NCBI RefSeq assembly: GCF_932526225.1
Contig: NC_064046.1
Span: 62,001 to 126,000 of the forward strand
Direction of reading: 5' to 3'
Origin: Nematostella vectensis
Lineage: Eukaryota; Cnidaria; Anthozoa; Actiniaria; Edwardsiidae
DNA: 64,000 nucleotides
A program made the translations under genes and the position numbers. Positions 21,340 through 35,204 of the stretch are shown here, piece by piece. Each line of letters opens with the position of its first letter. Within the stretch, counting starts at the first letter, position 1. Below the pieces are notes generated by a model that saw only the letters and a program-made list of their open reading frames with translations, was not told where the DNA came from and made no database searches.

Positions 21340-21860
21340 AGGGACCAGTAGTACGAAGGGGGTTGAGGGGACAGGTTTAGGGGTGCAGAGGGGGGTTGAG
21401 GGGACAGGTTTGGGGGTGCAGAGGGGGAGGGGAGAACGGGATAGGGTACGGAGGAGGGTTGAGGGAAGGGGGCTGGGGTTGCGTTGGGGGGCAGGGTTTG
21501 GGGTGCATAGTGGGGTTGAAGGGACAGGTTTAGGAGAGAAGGGGGGAGGGACGGGATAGGGTGCGGAAGGGCGTTGAGGGGATGGGGTTGGGGAACAGGG
21601 TTTGGATGCGTAGGGGCGTTAAGGGGACGGGGCTGGGGTGCGTAGTAGGGTTAAAGGGACAGGATTGGGGGTGAAAAGAGAGCAGGACGGGATAGGGTGC
21701 GGAAAAGCGTTAAGGTGCGTTGGGGGGTTGAAGGGACAGGTTTGGGGGTGAGGAGGGGGGAAGACGGATAGGGTGTGGTGTTGAGGGGATGGGGTTGAAG
21801 TGTGTTAAAGGGACAAGGTGGGGATCCGGAAGAGGGGGAGGGTTGAGTAGACAGGGTGTG
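21340..21860. repeat. G-rich degenerate minisatellite
   Basis: Irregular copies of gggttgaggggacaggtttg and ggggtgcagagggggg, about 0.5 kb. Runs of four or more Gs are frequent, so G-quadruplex folding on the plus strand is possible. Confidence 0.85.
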
Positions 21861-24284
21861 GAGAGCATGTTGGGTTATGGTCTATCTAGGGACGTAAGAT
21901 GATGTAAGGCGCAGGACAGTATAACCCTAGCAGACAGTCCCTGATATAAAGAAGAAGTATGAGAGGGGAGTTAAGAACACGTATTCAAATCGTTCGAATC
22001 AACATTATATATTTATTTTTTTTTATTTTTACAAATCCCCTGGAAAATTCAAATAAATATTTACAATATTATGTACATTTTGTAAATTTACCTGCCTTAC
22101 CCTCGCTCATTATTTTCAGGGCGATATAGAGATTTATTATTCTATAGACTTAACATTAATAATTGAATATGAAGGCCCTGCCATTTTGTCGTTTGACGCA
22201 TTCAAGGTGCAGAGGACTTCTTTTAATACTCGATTTATAACCCGAGTAAATAAACTAAATAACCTGTATTGGCTCCAATGACTAGACTATAAAGCACCCG
22301 TCAATAGAACACTCTGCTAGACAGAAATTATAGCATTGGGTCAAAACAGAGGCTTTAGTAAAAAAAAAAAGATCAATTAATAAATGTTCTACTCTTGCTT
22401 TTAGAATTACAGCTTAAAAATATAACTAGTTTGGCTTTGGCTTCATTTAATGGCTTTTTCCCCATATAAACAGGAAACCATTATCTTATATGCACTAAAT
22501 GCAAAAAAGGGCCACTAATTCAGCAATATAGCCATCAATCTAGTTTTGAAATTATTGGAAAATGAAAGACAAAGAAAAATGTCCATAAACAATGGTTATG
22601 CGTATGCTGTTTTGCACGAGTCTACAGTAGGTTAATTACCTCCTAAACCAAAAACAAAGAGAAATTCACTTAGTATCAAAATCGATAATGTTATATTATG
22701 AAGACTTTTTCTCGTCATTTTTCTAGTGTGTAATTTATCGCAATAAGACGAAAAATTGCTTTTGTTTCTGTTTTCAAAGTTGAATACGTGATGTTTGGTC
22801 AGATAATTATTCGATGTCACAGTTGGATTAAAAGGTGACCTTACGAACTTTTCACAGAATGCCTATAATAGGTATTGTTGTTGTTTGTCCTATCTGGGTC
22901 TTCATTAAATGCGTCGACAAAAAAACAAAAAGAGTAAAACCCTCTTCTTTTTGATAAACACCAAAAGCAAAGTCACAGTACTTGCTAGCTTAGGCTTACT
23001 TTCGATTTGCCTGCAATTTCATCCAAGTTGCCTCAAGCTAATTCTGAAGACGTCAAACTCCGCCAGTCGAGGCCTTCGACAATAAAAGCAAATTCCGTTT
23101 TCCTAAAAACATATACAAAGCTAAGTACTTCATAAGTGTCGTTTTGCAATACGATCCTGTCATTGGTTTGATGGATAATCTGCAGAAAACAATTTATTTC
23201 CATGTCATAGCCAAACGAGCTCGTAATGCTTCAACACTAAAATTTCCGCAAATCGAGTAGTCTTTCGTCTACACAAAAATATTATTAGCTTCGGGCAAAA
23301 AATTGATATTCCGTTTTGTTTCACAAGGTAGAATGAGATTACGCACTCGAAATATCGGCATTTGCGAGGGCGGAAAGAAAAAACATTAGAAGCAGAATGA
23401 TTTTTGCCTTCTACCCCATGGAAATACCACCTAATAAGGCGGTGTTGCGTAAAAAAAAAACGAAAGTAGCCGCACTTTCTTCAGAAAAAAGTATTATCCG
23501 CCAGTGGGAAAAATGCAGAAAGTAGTTTATCCAAATTTCGAATGCACCTAACAGTAACTTTGCGCAAGCGATCGATTTGGAGAAAAAAACACATAATAAA
23601 ACCACTTCAATTATCATACTGCACAACAGTTTGTGGGTTGCCAATAAATCTTGCTTGAAATACTTAGAAAAAAATACATTTTATGATCTTGTGGCCATAA
23701 CAGACTAATAATATCTATTTGTGTATTGATTTATACCAGGTTAATTGCCAAAATAGCTTCGACAGGGTAAATATATCGCAAAGACCTTCCCAAGACTTCG
23801 AAATTCGCAGAGATATTCAATATAATTTAAACGATCGCTATAGTATACCGAGGAATATCTTAAGCATTCCATATAAGTGAAATTCACTTATCTGTTTTTA
23901 GCATGCCGATAATGGATCTTTATAAACTCGGTTTATAGTGGCACTTAGTTCGAAACCTCTGTCCCTTCGCCGGTGTTGAATGTTATTTACATGGCGGTTA
24001 TCTTGACCTCTCAGTAGTTTTTGTTTTTCTCTGTAATAGCTCTTCGAGCGGATCATTATGTATATGCTTCATTTACATCGGTAATACACAGCACACATGG
24101 CGTATATTAGCGAACAGATTTCCTCCTTTTATTCCAGCAATTCCTTCCCCAAATTTCGCGTGAGGTTTTGCCAGCCACGTGATTCTTTTAGCTCCGTTGG
24201 GAATAGCACTGTTATTATGGCAATAAAAGTGTAATTTTTCGAACACCTTAGGAGCCAATGAGTTGTGCTTTCTATCACGTCCAC
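21861..24284. other. AT-rich intergenic, nothing recognised
   Basis: No exon, RNA gene or clear element was seen. On the minus strand an AATAAA (plus strand tttatt at about 24128) could serve the ORF ending at 24285. Confidence 0.4.
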
Positions 24285-24785
24285 CTAGCACGTGTAAGAT
24301 CGAGCTCTTCTGGGGAAATCTTGGTTTTTATGATGTTGCTTTCTTCTGAAATGCCTGGCTTCGTAATTACGATGGAAGGCGCCCGAGTTGAGTGCCCTCT
24401 CTCTGTGGATTGAGGCCAAGTCTTTGCCAAGTGATTCGGAATCATGGCCTTCTTCTTTTATATCATCCAAGCTCGGCTCATACGACGAATGACGCCTTAA
24501 TCGGTTTCCTTTCTGGTTATGTCCATGCCCCGATTCATGTTTTGATTTGAGCATGTTTCTCTCATGGACTTCAATACTCCGTTCAATAACAGAGTCGTCT
24601 TGTGGCGAGCTCTTCACTGCACAAACCTTCTCCACATCTACTCGACGAATTACCGTCCATTCCGTCATGGACACTGGCTTGTCGGGTAGACAAATCATTT
24701 TCTCTTCCTTATCGAAGTTGCTCCGGTTGTTTTCCGCTGTCGGGAAGCGTCCAGCCTGGATTTCCGCACGATGGAGTTGCAGCAT
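24285..24785 (-). CDS. hypothetical protein, 166 aa or a terminal exon
   Basis: Open frame on the minus strand; first true ATG at 24785, frame open to about 24854. The product is hydrophilic and probably disordered, with MTEWTVIRRVDVEKV near the start, a Ser/Asp/Glu tract (YEPSLDDIKEEGHDSES) and a basic His/Arg-rich end RRARSYTC. An AATAAA lies about 155 bp past the stop. No family recognised. It could be a whole small gene, the last exon of a gene reading from higher coordinates, or chance; composition looks more like protein than most ORFs nearby. Confidence 0.35.
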   Translation of the reverse strand: MLQLHRAEIQAGRFPTAENNRSNFDKEEKMICLPDKPVSMTEWTVIRRVDVEKVCAVKSSPQDDSVIERSIEVHERNMLKSKHESGHGHNQKGNRLRRHSSYEPSLDDIKEEGHDSESLGKDLASIHRERALNSGAFHRNYEARHFRRKQHHKNQDFPRRARSYTC

Positions 24786-24859
24786 TTGCGATGTGTTCAC
24801 TCCGCGAACGTGTTTACATCTATCTGATACGAGAGATACGGGACAAAGTTTCACGTGTT

Positions 24860-27800
24860 ATGAATATTTATTACCTTTCCTAACAAGGAAGCGTGCGTTG
24901 CGGGAGGGCGCTTTTTCATTGAAAAATTATTCATAACTGTTAAGTAAAATCAACAAACCAACAACAAGAATTTATGCTTTAAGCTAAGGACATATACCTT
25001 TGGAAGTAGGACAGACTTGCGTTTTAAATGCGATGGCCAACATTATTGTTCAAGGCCAAGAGAGTTCAAGGGCAATAATAATTTGAAAATACTGTTTTTC
25101 ATAATTATTCAGTACCAGCACATTGTACAAGTACAAAAAAACAAAAACAAAAAAAAAAACAGTAAAGATCTTTCGGTAAAGCTGCAACAAAACTAAACTA
25201 GAGACGTAAGTTACGGACCAAATATAATTAAATTAAGATTTATTTTTCTCACATTTTGATTGTTATGTACCGGATATGTAATGTAGAGTTATTTCCAAAA
25301 TTCGAAACAAAAATAATTAACAACTGCAAAAACAAACAACATCAGTCTTTAATAAAGTTCAATGTTTAACTTTTCCAATCGATCCATAATCTGGATCCAA
25401 TTCATTCCAATTATAAACAAGTAAAATGACAATTTTCTCTTTTTGAGCCATGATAATCTTAATTTTTCGGGTTTTTCTAGATATCACTCTATTTTATCTG
25501 TTATTGTTTTTTAGGGATAGACCATTAGAAAAGTGGGGGGGGGGGGGGGTGGGCAAAAAGCGAAAAAAAAAATTCGTGCAAGAAATGAAAAAAATTCATG
25601 CACAGCCGACCATACACACACAAAAAAAAATCGTGCATAAAGCCAAAAAAAGCCTGAATCAAGCTCAAGGCACCAAGTATCACATCATATCACAGTAAAT
25701 CAGACTTCTATATCTAAACAATCTCATTTTATTTTCTGGTGTAACAACTGAAAATCATATCAAAATCGTATCAACTGCAACTATAAATAATCAAATATAA
25801 GGATTGACTTCATGCCCTAAGCAATCCCCATTTGGATTTATCGTATGATCAAATAAAATGAACTCTAGATAATGAACTCTAGATTCATAGTTGTTTTCCG
25901 CACCATAGATAAATTTAAGTGTCTGTGGCAAAAAAAAAAAATTCCTGCAAGCCGCTCACAAAAAAATATTCGTGCATCACTGAGGCGTCCGTGAGAATGC
26001 TGGTATACACGGGCGAACCAGACGAAATGTTCTTGTATCGAATATGTCTGTAATAGATAAAGCCAATTTCTTGAAGCTGTTGTCATAGATTAATCTGGTT
26101 CCGTTTTAGCCGTGATTCATAACAGTTTACGCGATTTTCCTCCCTTCTTTTCTCGGTTCACCGCCTCTCCAATCCGTGAGATTGCTGGTTTATGTATACA
26201 AAAGATTCCTTCTCATATACAATGATCCACGCAAAGCACATGGTCAGCTGAGAGGAGATGAAATCATTAAAAAAGTCTGGTGTTTAGTGAAAAAAGCGCG
26301 CAATGTACAAAAACAATTTTGCTATCTACCACAAATACCAAAAGGCTCTGTTTCAGTCTCTGGCACCGGGCTTTGATTATTGTTTCCAAAATAATTATCC
26401 AGGAACGCAAAAGATGAGACAACCCCCGACTGCGAAATAACAAAACACTTTTTGGAATTTGCACGGAAACCACTAAGATTTAAATTCAGTTGAAAATAAG
26501 ATTTGATAAAAATAAGATATTATGATAAAACTTGGAGGATAATGATTGTATAAGTCTTAAGAACTGACTACAGATGAATGGTCATACCGAACAATATTTC
26601 CTGGAATAAAGACAACGCCAATTATAGATAACCAACACAAAGAAACCAAAACAATATCTGGAATCAATACACGTTTCTATCTAGATTATTATTTTTTAAT
26701 CATTTGGACATGAAGGCATTTTAGCAACGGAGGTGATTCGTAAAGCCCTCTGAGATACCACATGTCGAGAGACTAGAGTAAAACAGGGTGAAAAGAGGCT
26801 CGGGATCCAACAGGCGCGCTTCCACCTCGCTCTGGTGGTTGCCTAAAGTGTCTTCAATCAGCGGGAATCATTAAAATGTGCATCAAAAAGGGCTTCATCG
26901 TAAGGATGTGCCCAGGGGTGTGGTCATACCGAGGGTTAAGGGGTTCTAAGGGATTCTACCAATTGGAGTTGTGCCACCTTAAATATGATTATCTAACAGG
27001 TCTGGTTCCTTCCCATACGCCCCGATCACACCGATTCGTTACGTATACAATAATTATAAAATAGCTAGATTCGTAAAGTATTAATTGATCAAGATCAAAA
27101 TCTGTATCTGATCGAGGCTTGCAGGCGGAGGATACGGGGGGCACGCATCGGGGGAGAATAAAGGCGGGTGGGGGGGGGGGGGGGGGTAGGGCTTCAAGGT
27201 ACATATATCCTGGGCTCTGCATAAAGATTTGATCATAAAATTAGTCTGATGATTGCAGAATGCAAATATGGAAAGGTAAATTTAATAATATATTTTTTAA
27301 AGGGTATAAAGCTATTCAACTAAGTTGCCCGGAGGGTATGATTTTGGATAGTGCTTTTTTCGGCGTTTAAAATTTTAAGCAGATATATGTTATGTCTGTG
27401 TGCAAAGGATGGTAAACTATTCTGCAAGGCGCCTCGGGGTCTTGCTCTATGCCGAACATAAAATTCTCGAGCCCTCGCGTGGAATAAACAATTATTTACA
27501 GGCTTTCCACTACGTATACTACGACACCCTGAAGGACAAGTGGGGGTTGACATTTGACAAAACAAATATATGCACTTTATTTCTTATACAGCAAGAGCGG
27601 GCTTGTTATTTTCACGAGATTAAGACGCTGATAGAATTGTAAGTGGTTGGTCGAGCACGTCAAATGGCATTCGAACAACCCCTACAATCATGTACACAAT
27701 AACTCGACAAGTTGCATACATTACGAGACAAACCGAAAACATCTGACAGGTGCTACGAGAAAGATGCCATCAAGACTTAAGACGATTGGTTAATCCAGTC

Positions 27801-28600
27801 TTAATTGACAGCTAAAGATACAGCCTGCCAGACCAAGAAAAGTGGCGCTTCAATGAAGACGTCACACTAAGAATACGGTAACATTATTCTATGAATTTGA
27901 GATATTATCAACCGCAGACATAATATTGTTTATATTGCATTCTTCCGTCTATCATAGCATTAATGTTTCCTGTTCTCAAATGTGTTTGCGTAATTTGCAT
28001 ACGACAAAAACATGTTCCTAGGGCCTATATTATTCATACAATTTCCATGCATCGTTGGCACCATAAGCTATATCAATAAAGTATAAAAATAATAAACAAA
28101 TGCTTAGCTTACAACAACATTTCAAACGGAAGAACAGAACAGAACTGTTGAGATAAATGTTTAACAGCAAAGTAGCATGAAACGCATGCTTTCTTGTTTT
28201 AGTGAAAATATATGAATAGAAATCATAACCAGAACAGGTGCCTTGGTAAGGAGAGTGGAAATGGGGTGATGTGCATCTCCATCTAGAGTACTGAAAGCGC
28301 GTGCCCCCCTCCCCCCTCCCCCAATATAAGATAATGACCAGCAGGGGCGTGGCTTTGGCCATATTTTCATCCCCGCGCGAATATTTCGAGGCCAGCTACG
28401 GCCCTGCTGCCGACGCGATATTCCAAAGTCCTGTATCGCCCATAACAAGGGGTGGAGTGTGTCTCAATACGGCATGATGTTATCATTAATGCAAAGCCTC
28501 GAACATAAAGCGCCAACGCCATACAGTATGCTCGCACTGAATTACTCGGCTCACCAAAAAAATAATGTTAGAATGCTACTTTTGGCTGGGCCAGGAACCC
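24860..28600. other. intergenic, AT-rich, element fragments
   Basis: No gene recognised. About 25515-26000 carries a likely dispersed element: agggatagaccattagaaaa, a long G run, then repeated attcgtgcaagaa / aaattcatgcaca / atattcgtgcatc motifs. Another G run is at 27169-27187. Short ORFs have no family signature. Confidence 0.4.
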
Positions 28601-29165
28601 GGCCCTGAATACTGTGTTAGAACGCTACTTTAGGCTTAAACAGCTACGCCTAGATACTGTGTTAGAATGCTACTTTAGGCTTAAACGGCTAGGCCTAGAT
28701 ACTGTGTTAGAATGCTACTTTAGGCTTAAACGGCTACGCCTAGATACTGTGTTAGAATGCTACTTTAGGCTTAAACGGCTACGCCTAGATACTGTGTTAG
28801 AATGCTACTTTAGGCTTAAACGGCTACGCCTAGATACTGTGTTAGAATGCTACTTTAGGCTTAAACGGCTACGCCTAGATACTGTGTTAGAATGCTACTT
28901 TAGGCTTAAACAGCAACGCCTAGATACTGTGTTAGAATGCTACTTTAGGCTTAAACGGCTACGCCTAGATACTGTGTTAGAATGCTACTTTAGGCTTAAA
29001 CGGCTACGCCTAGATACTGTGTTAGAATGCTACTTTAGGCTTAAACAGCAACGCCTAGATACTGTGTTAGAATGCTACTTTAGGCTTAAACAGCAACGCC
29101 TAGATACTGTGTTAGAATGCTACTTTAGGCTTAATTAAACGGATACGCCTAGATACTGTGTTTTC
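28600..29165. repeat. 45-bp minisatellite, about 12 copies
   Basis: Nearly identical copies of tactgtgttagaatgctact + ttaggcttaaacggctacgc + ctaga. Variants (cagcaacgcc against cggctacgcc) are arranged in alternating blocks. Each unit can form a short stem (taggc with gccta). The frame is open on the plus strand because 45 is a multiple of three. Confidence 0.95.
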
Positions 29166-31415
29166 GGACTGTGTTTCTCGGAGCAATACTGGGGCTCTTT
29201 GCAAAGGCTTTGATATAAACTTTTGTTTTTGGACTTGTTTCCTGTACCGGAAAAATCTGTTTGTCATGCATGTCATTTGTTCTAACTTAGAATGTAAAGT
29301 GGGAGTTTAATAAGAAAAAGTAATTAATTACTTGAAACAATTAAAATGATTCCGAACTAAAAGAGTAGAAATCAAATAGGAATAGAGGAATAGACGGCGT
29401 ATAAACCGCACGTAACAATTTACGTGAACCGCGACCGCACGTTCCGCAAGTTCATGTACGCTACTTTAGCAAACATTTTTTTGGATGAAATCTCTTTATA
29501 AAATTGTGTTATTTGCATAATATAGTTTTTGATTGGAAGTCCACAAGGGGCAGTGTTCAATTCCCTTCTCCTTTTAGTGGTATTCGCTTACGCTGCAAGT
29601 CAATTATTTTATTGGTAACTCTGTGTCCCTACTTCAAAGTCATAGAACTCTGCAAAAACGCCAATTTTGAATATACGGCGCCTCGGGATGCATACATTTA
29701 AAATACGGTTGTTAAAATGAAAAAAAATGATAATGTTGCATTTTTAACATTTAGTTTACCTGAGTTCAAACGGAAATAACAAATTTATGAAGCATGAAAG
29801 CCTTACTTGAATGCGGTTAAGTTAGCTTACTGGACAAGCACTTGTTACTTAGTTATAGTTTATGCATTCATGTGTGTGAGGCTTGCCTCGATCCCAGTTC
29901 CCTTTGCGTGAGGTTTCCCTCGATCCCGTCCCCGCTGGAAAAAGAATCAATCGCTGTACTGCGAAAGAACGTTGAAATAGGGTAAAACGTACTTTCCGCT
30001 GCTGTGAACACTAGACCAGATATCAGCGAGGTTAAAACCACTATTTTACCTTAGGACTCGTTAGTAAGGTTAAAATATTCTTTTATAAGAATACTGAATT
30101 GGTAAGGCGAGGCTTAAAACATTATTAGTACTAGGGGGGTATAAAAGTAATGTATGCCTTTGGAAACCTTTTCATCTGCTAAACTCACCTTTCTAAACAA
30201 AATCAAAGAAATTTGTGAGAAGCTGACTATGGAAGATGCTCAGTTAAACGTAGAAAGGATTTTAAAAGTGATACTGACGTACTTATTATAACAACTCGTA
30301 GCAATAATGAATCTAATCGCTAAATGTCACGTGATCTGTGTGGGCAGCGAAGTATTCATCACGTACAGAACGCGAGGCAAAAACATCTGAAACTCTTCAT
30401 CAATATACGCTAATGGCGCGATGGAGAAATGAAATAACAACAGATGGTGAACACAATTTTGCCAATTTCATCTTCTTATGATAAATGAAAAATTTACACC
30501 CCTGTACACATTTTGACATGCTGAAGGCGATGTAGTTCTTATTGACTTGGTATTTTATGGATATTGACGCCTCGGGATTGACATTTGTATGTGACGGTAC
30601 AATATGCACCATATAGATTAGACTTCAAGAGTGTTATTGTGAAAATAGAATTTGCTGTTTATGTTTATCCGCAATAAAGCTTTTTAAGTATCAATGATCG
30701 TGGACCATCTAGAAAATGATGAAAGGTGGTTATAGCAACCGAAACAAACTATAAAATTAACATAAAAATGTTTTCGGAGAATGCACTTAAGTCATTCTGA
30801 AGTGCAACTATTTTTACAGGCCATTTCTCTCTTGAGACAGAAAATAGCTTTTGTACGCCGGGGTTTAGCAGCTTATAATAGTGTTGGTGTCGAAATCAGC
30901 AATAAAGTTTATGACGTTTTTCGGTCAAATCAAAACAGCCTCCACGAAAAGGTCGTCAAAACATCTCTGATATCAAAATAGGAATTTGCATCCCGTAATA
31001 ACAAAATATAGTTAGCGTTTTTAAAGAGTAATCGCTATTAAAAGTCCGTCGTTCCTTATAAAGCACCAGAAAAAAAAACAAGATTACTCTTGAAGACAGA
31101 AATCTATTATTTTGTCATCCTAGCGATAGTGAGAAAGCATCCATTTCCAACGGCTGATTTGGGGGAGTGTTTGGGATATTTTTTATTTAAAACACATTCA
31201 TTTTTAAGTAGCTTCTTTGCAATTCACACATGGAAACAATAAGAAAAGGTGTTTCTAACGAGAACTCTTTAAAAGTGTACATTTGACATTGCTGAAAGCT
31301 TCTCATGCGTATTTTTAAAGGTTCAAAAAATTAGGAAAGACGAATCACACCGCGCTTATTGCATATAAGATGCCGAACAACATAGATGCAAGGGTGAAGA
31401 GAGGGTAGAGAGTTT
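29166..31415. other. AT-rich intergenic, nothing recognised
   Basis: A short duplicated phrase (ctcgatccc after a gaggctt or gaggttt) occurs at 29878-29930. The phrase atttccaacggctgattt at 31142 resembles atttccatcggctgattt at 10198. No exon supported. Confidence 0.35.
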
Positions 31416-31419
31416 GATA

Positions 31420-31575
31420 GTCATAGTAGGCTGACCATACAGGGTTCATCGGAACACAGCTTAGAAGGCTGACCGTACAAGGGTTCATCGGAACACAGCT
31501 CAGAAGGCTGACCATACAGGGTTCATCGGAACACAGCAGACCGTACATGGTGCATCAGAACACAGCTTAGAATCA
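31420..31575. repeat. about 40-bp tandem repeat, 3-4 copies
   Basis: Copies of ggctgaccatacagggttca + tcggaacacagctcagaa. Confidence 0.85.
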
Positions 31576-31871
31576 AATTTCTTATAATTACTTATTTTAT
31601 CTGACATTTTAACCAAACATTTCTTGAACCATATGGATTAATGAGGTACATGAATTTATTCTGTGGGATAACATTTTTATTTTCTCACCGGGCAGTAACA
31701 AATGCCGATCAGGTTTCGCAGTAAACATGATTAAATTGAAAGCAGCTGCTCGCGCTTCTATTTGCCAAATTAATTAATTGCCCTTGCACCTATGGTCTGC
31801 TTAAACTTAAAGACAAATAGGCTTTTAGAAGAAACGAAGTGGAGCAAAACTTGATATTTTCTTACTTAAAA

Positions 31872-31953
31872 ATACACCCTGTACCAGAGGCTCCAAGCTT
31901 CTCTACCGCCGGTTCGCTCCTCTTTGCTCGTGAAGATTCTGGTACACAGGGTA
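31872..31953. mobile_element. hairpin MITE of the ccctg-taccagag type
   Basis: Inverted ends caccctgtaccagag and ctggtacacagggta about 80 bp apart. The ends resemble those of the hairpin in TONSL intron 5 (44268-44344). Confidence 0.6.
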
Positions 31954-32414
31954 TTAAATACAAAAATAATCTAGTTATTTAAAGACTTCCTGCTACGCGA
32001 CCCCCAATGAATTCCAGGAACAATAAAATCTTTGTTATGTCATATTAGTAATTTCTTAGATAAGACATTTCTTAAGTAAGATGTTTGTTATATACATTCT
32101 TTTACTAAGAAGCAAGAATTCCCGCAAACGGAATGATGATGACTTTGATTTTATGCATGCTCGAGGATCCAGCGTCCTTTCGGTAGCGCATGCAAAGTAC
32201 GCTGGAACCGCGAGCATTATGTATTCTACTGTAAGCTTCGGTTTGGTTGCGTTGGATTTAGAGCAAACTAAAAGAAAAAGAAGCGATTACTTTTACTGAG
32301 ATCTTAATCTAAACATAAAGAAAGTAAACTAAAATGTTTATCATCATTATTGGGGTACTATTCCCAGTACTTTTATGGTATTATTATGACCTGTCCAGTA
32401 AATGTATTTTATCG

Positions 32415-33170
32415 ACCAGGGGCCGGTTCCCGAAAGGCCGATTAATAACTTAACCCTCGATCAGCGCCTAATCCCGGGTTAAAATTCGCTAATCGTAGGT
32501 TAGCTAACCGACGGATAACTCACCGTTCCCGAAAGCCAAGTAATCCCCCGATTTACTAACCCTGGATTGAACGAGTGAAAAACTGGTTTGACGAGTAAAA
32601 TTCACACAGGGTACCCAGTATATCAACAGAAAGCAACTTAAATTTACCTTTGGTGATTTTATTTTCGCAGAAAAGCCCTAAAACACCTCTACATCACCTG
32701 TAATTACCTCCATTTCATGGCCAAAAAAGCGTCATTTGCAGGATTCGAGTTGGTGCGTGACACTAGCGAGACAGATTCATTTCAAGTATAAATTTCATGT
32801 AACTTTCTGTCTGTCCCAGCACAATTTTCAAGTCAGCATCGCAACGAAGGTCGCATAACAAAGCGAAATGTTAGGACATTTGATCCCTACATTGTTTTGT
32901 GTAACGTCTTTTTTGTCGACAACTTTATTTTATGAAGCTTTAGTTCTACTACAAAGTTTGGGAGGCCTGTGTTACGCCAACTAAACAGTGGGTTAGCGAG
33001 TTAACCCACCTCGCGAGCAGGGTTAGATTTATTCCCCAAACTAACCCTGGGTTAGCGCTAACCGGCGTTTCGGAAACAGAACGAATCCGGGGGTAAAAAT
33101 TTTATCATGGGTTAGGGTCAATTTAACCCTGGGTTAGCGCTAATCGGCTTTTCAGGAACCGGCCCCTGGT
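32415..33170. mobile_element. 756-bp MITE with 30-bp inverted ends
   Basis: 32415-32444 (accaggggccggttcccgaa...) matches the complement of 33141-33170 at 28 of 30 positions. The inner ends are rich in gggttag and ctaaccc words. No ORF. Confidence 0.85.
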
Positions 33171-35204
33171 TAACAGAAGAGTTTTTTTGGGCGACAGAGG
33201 CTTTGGCAGATAATGTAATTAATTATTCATAGTACAACATCGGGGGTATATTCACAAGGAGTGAGACAATAATACCAGCTGCCGAGCGAGGTGTTCTCGA
33301 CACTTCTAACACTACTTTGCAATAGTAAAAGTACCTTATCGGTAAACTGTCACTGTAAATCTGCGGAATATTAACTCTAGGTCTGCTGTCCAAAGCTCTT
33401 TTGAGCGATTAGATAGTCCAGGTCAAATGATATGGTATTTATGGTAAAATATGCAAAACAAGATATTTGAAAACCTTAGAAAGCTACCATCTTCTCAGTG
33501 AAAACTACTATTTTTGAATCAGAGAATGAATTGTGCTGTTCGGTTAAGGCGAATCCCTTACTGAAATATTGTCTTTCGTCCAGGAAGAAAAAAAAATCGA
33601 GCTTGAAAAATAATGTCATCTCCGCAAACCAGAACAAATTTGGAATGATTGAAATAGATAAAAAAAATCTTCTGGGTTTGTTTGAACGTTTTCAAAAACT
33701 AGAGACACTTTTAAGTGCTGAAAAACGCTCCTGCAGGTCCTTTTTGTCACCAGAAAATCTCTCAGTCCGATGAACGCTTGCACAAAAGTTAAATTTGCAC
33801 AAGGTGTTAGCAAACACCGTAAGTGTGGCGCTCGAATTGGCATTCAAAGTCAACGCATTTTCCCATATAAACACTACTAATAATCGAAAAGGTGTAACTT
33901 GGGTGTGATCAGTGACAACTGAGTCCTTACCTTTGCAATAAACTAGATGGAACGGACTTCTATGAGCCGTATTTAGAAACACTCGCAGCTTCGCAATAGA
34001 AATCTTTCTAATTGACAGATTTCCGCTGAGACAAGATTTATAGAGATGGTACCGCCCATTTTCTGGTTTTTATGGTAATTTTTTTTTAATAGTTCCTGGC
34101 TAAGCAACGGTAAATTGAAACCTAGAATAATAGGTGACGCAAGGCGTTAATAAGCTTCACCACTCTATAGAAACAAAACAATAATTCTGCAACGGTATTT
34201 TTTTTCATTATAACACCAGTCAAATGTTTATCGGAAAAGGAAAAAAAATATTTCACCAAATCCTAATATACAAGTCTATTGAAAATTTATTGTAAGATTC
34301 TTCGCTATAGAATCAAAATGATAGTTCTGTAACAACATTGTTTCACTAGAATATAAGCCGTATTCATGAGAGAGAGGAAAGTCATTTTCAAAACTTTTTC
34401 GCATAATGATAATATAAAAATCTAAAATCTACTTTCAGATTCCATTGCTCGAATTGTTAACAAATGATTCAAGGTTCGAATTGTTAACAAATGGTTATTT
34501 GTACATGAAGGCAGTAAATTACAGTCACGTACAACCCGTAAGTAGTTACCTGTTGTTGGGATGAGCGCAGGTGTCATGTATTTGACAGGAAATGAATGGT
34601 TGTTGTTAATATCTCGTAATTGGAGAGACACGTGCAGAGAGAGCGAACAATAGAACTCCCATAATATGCTTACAAACAATGCTTGGAATTGAAGCTTGAT
34701 GCTATTTCACTGAGAGGTGACACTGTTGTTTCTACCCACAACTAATAAAGTCCAACTATTCTTCACCCTTTTAAAATTATTTCGAGGTTAAGATAACAAC
34801 AGAGTGCGCAATTAACAAAGTCGCAAGTACATGTAAGGAAAAGGGGCGGATAGAAAAAATTATTCAAAAGAGTACTAAAATAAAACAGTATATTTCAATA
34901 AGGTGGTACTAGATAGATGACAGAAAGTAAAATAACGATTATAGGAACTATGCTTAAAAAAACACCATTAATAATTCTTAGAGAAAAGAAGAAGCCAAAA
35001 ATACATTATGGAAAAATAACTGTGAAGAAGCAAATGATGCTTCATTCCTCAAGATACTTGTTTCATAAGCAGCTTTTTACAATTCCTAGGGGATAATCTG
35101 CAAGGGAGGTTCGGTGTGTGTGTGTGGGGTATTTTGCTCCTTTCTTTTAGTAGAAATGGATATATTATTATATCAGTACGCCATGTGAAAATTATATCAA
35201 AACT
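33171..35204. other. AT-rich intergenic, nothing recognised
   Basis: A small duplication (gaattgttaacaaatg) occurs at 34451 and 34478. Other ORFs are short and without signature. Confidence 0.35.

Noticed and set aside
28614-29138. 174-aa ORF of 15-residue repeats
   Set aside because: Same artefact from the 45-bp array.
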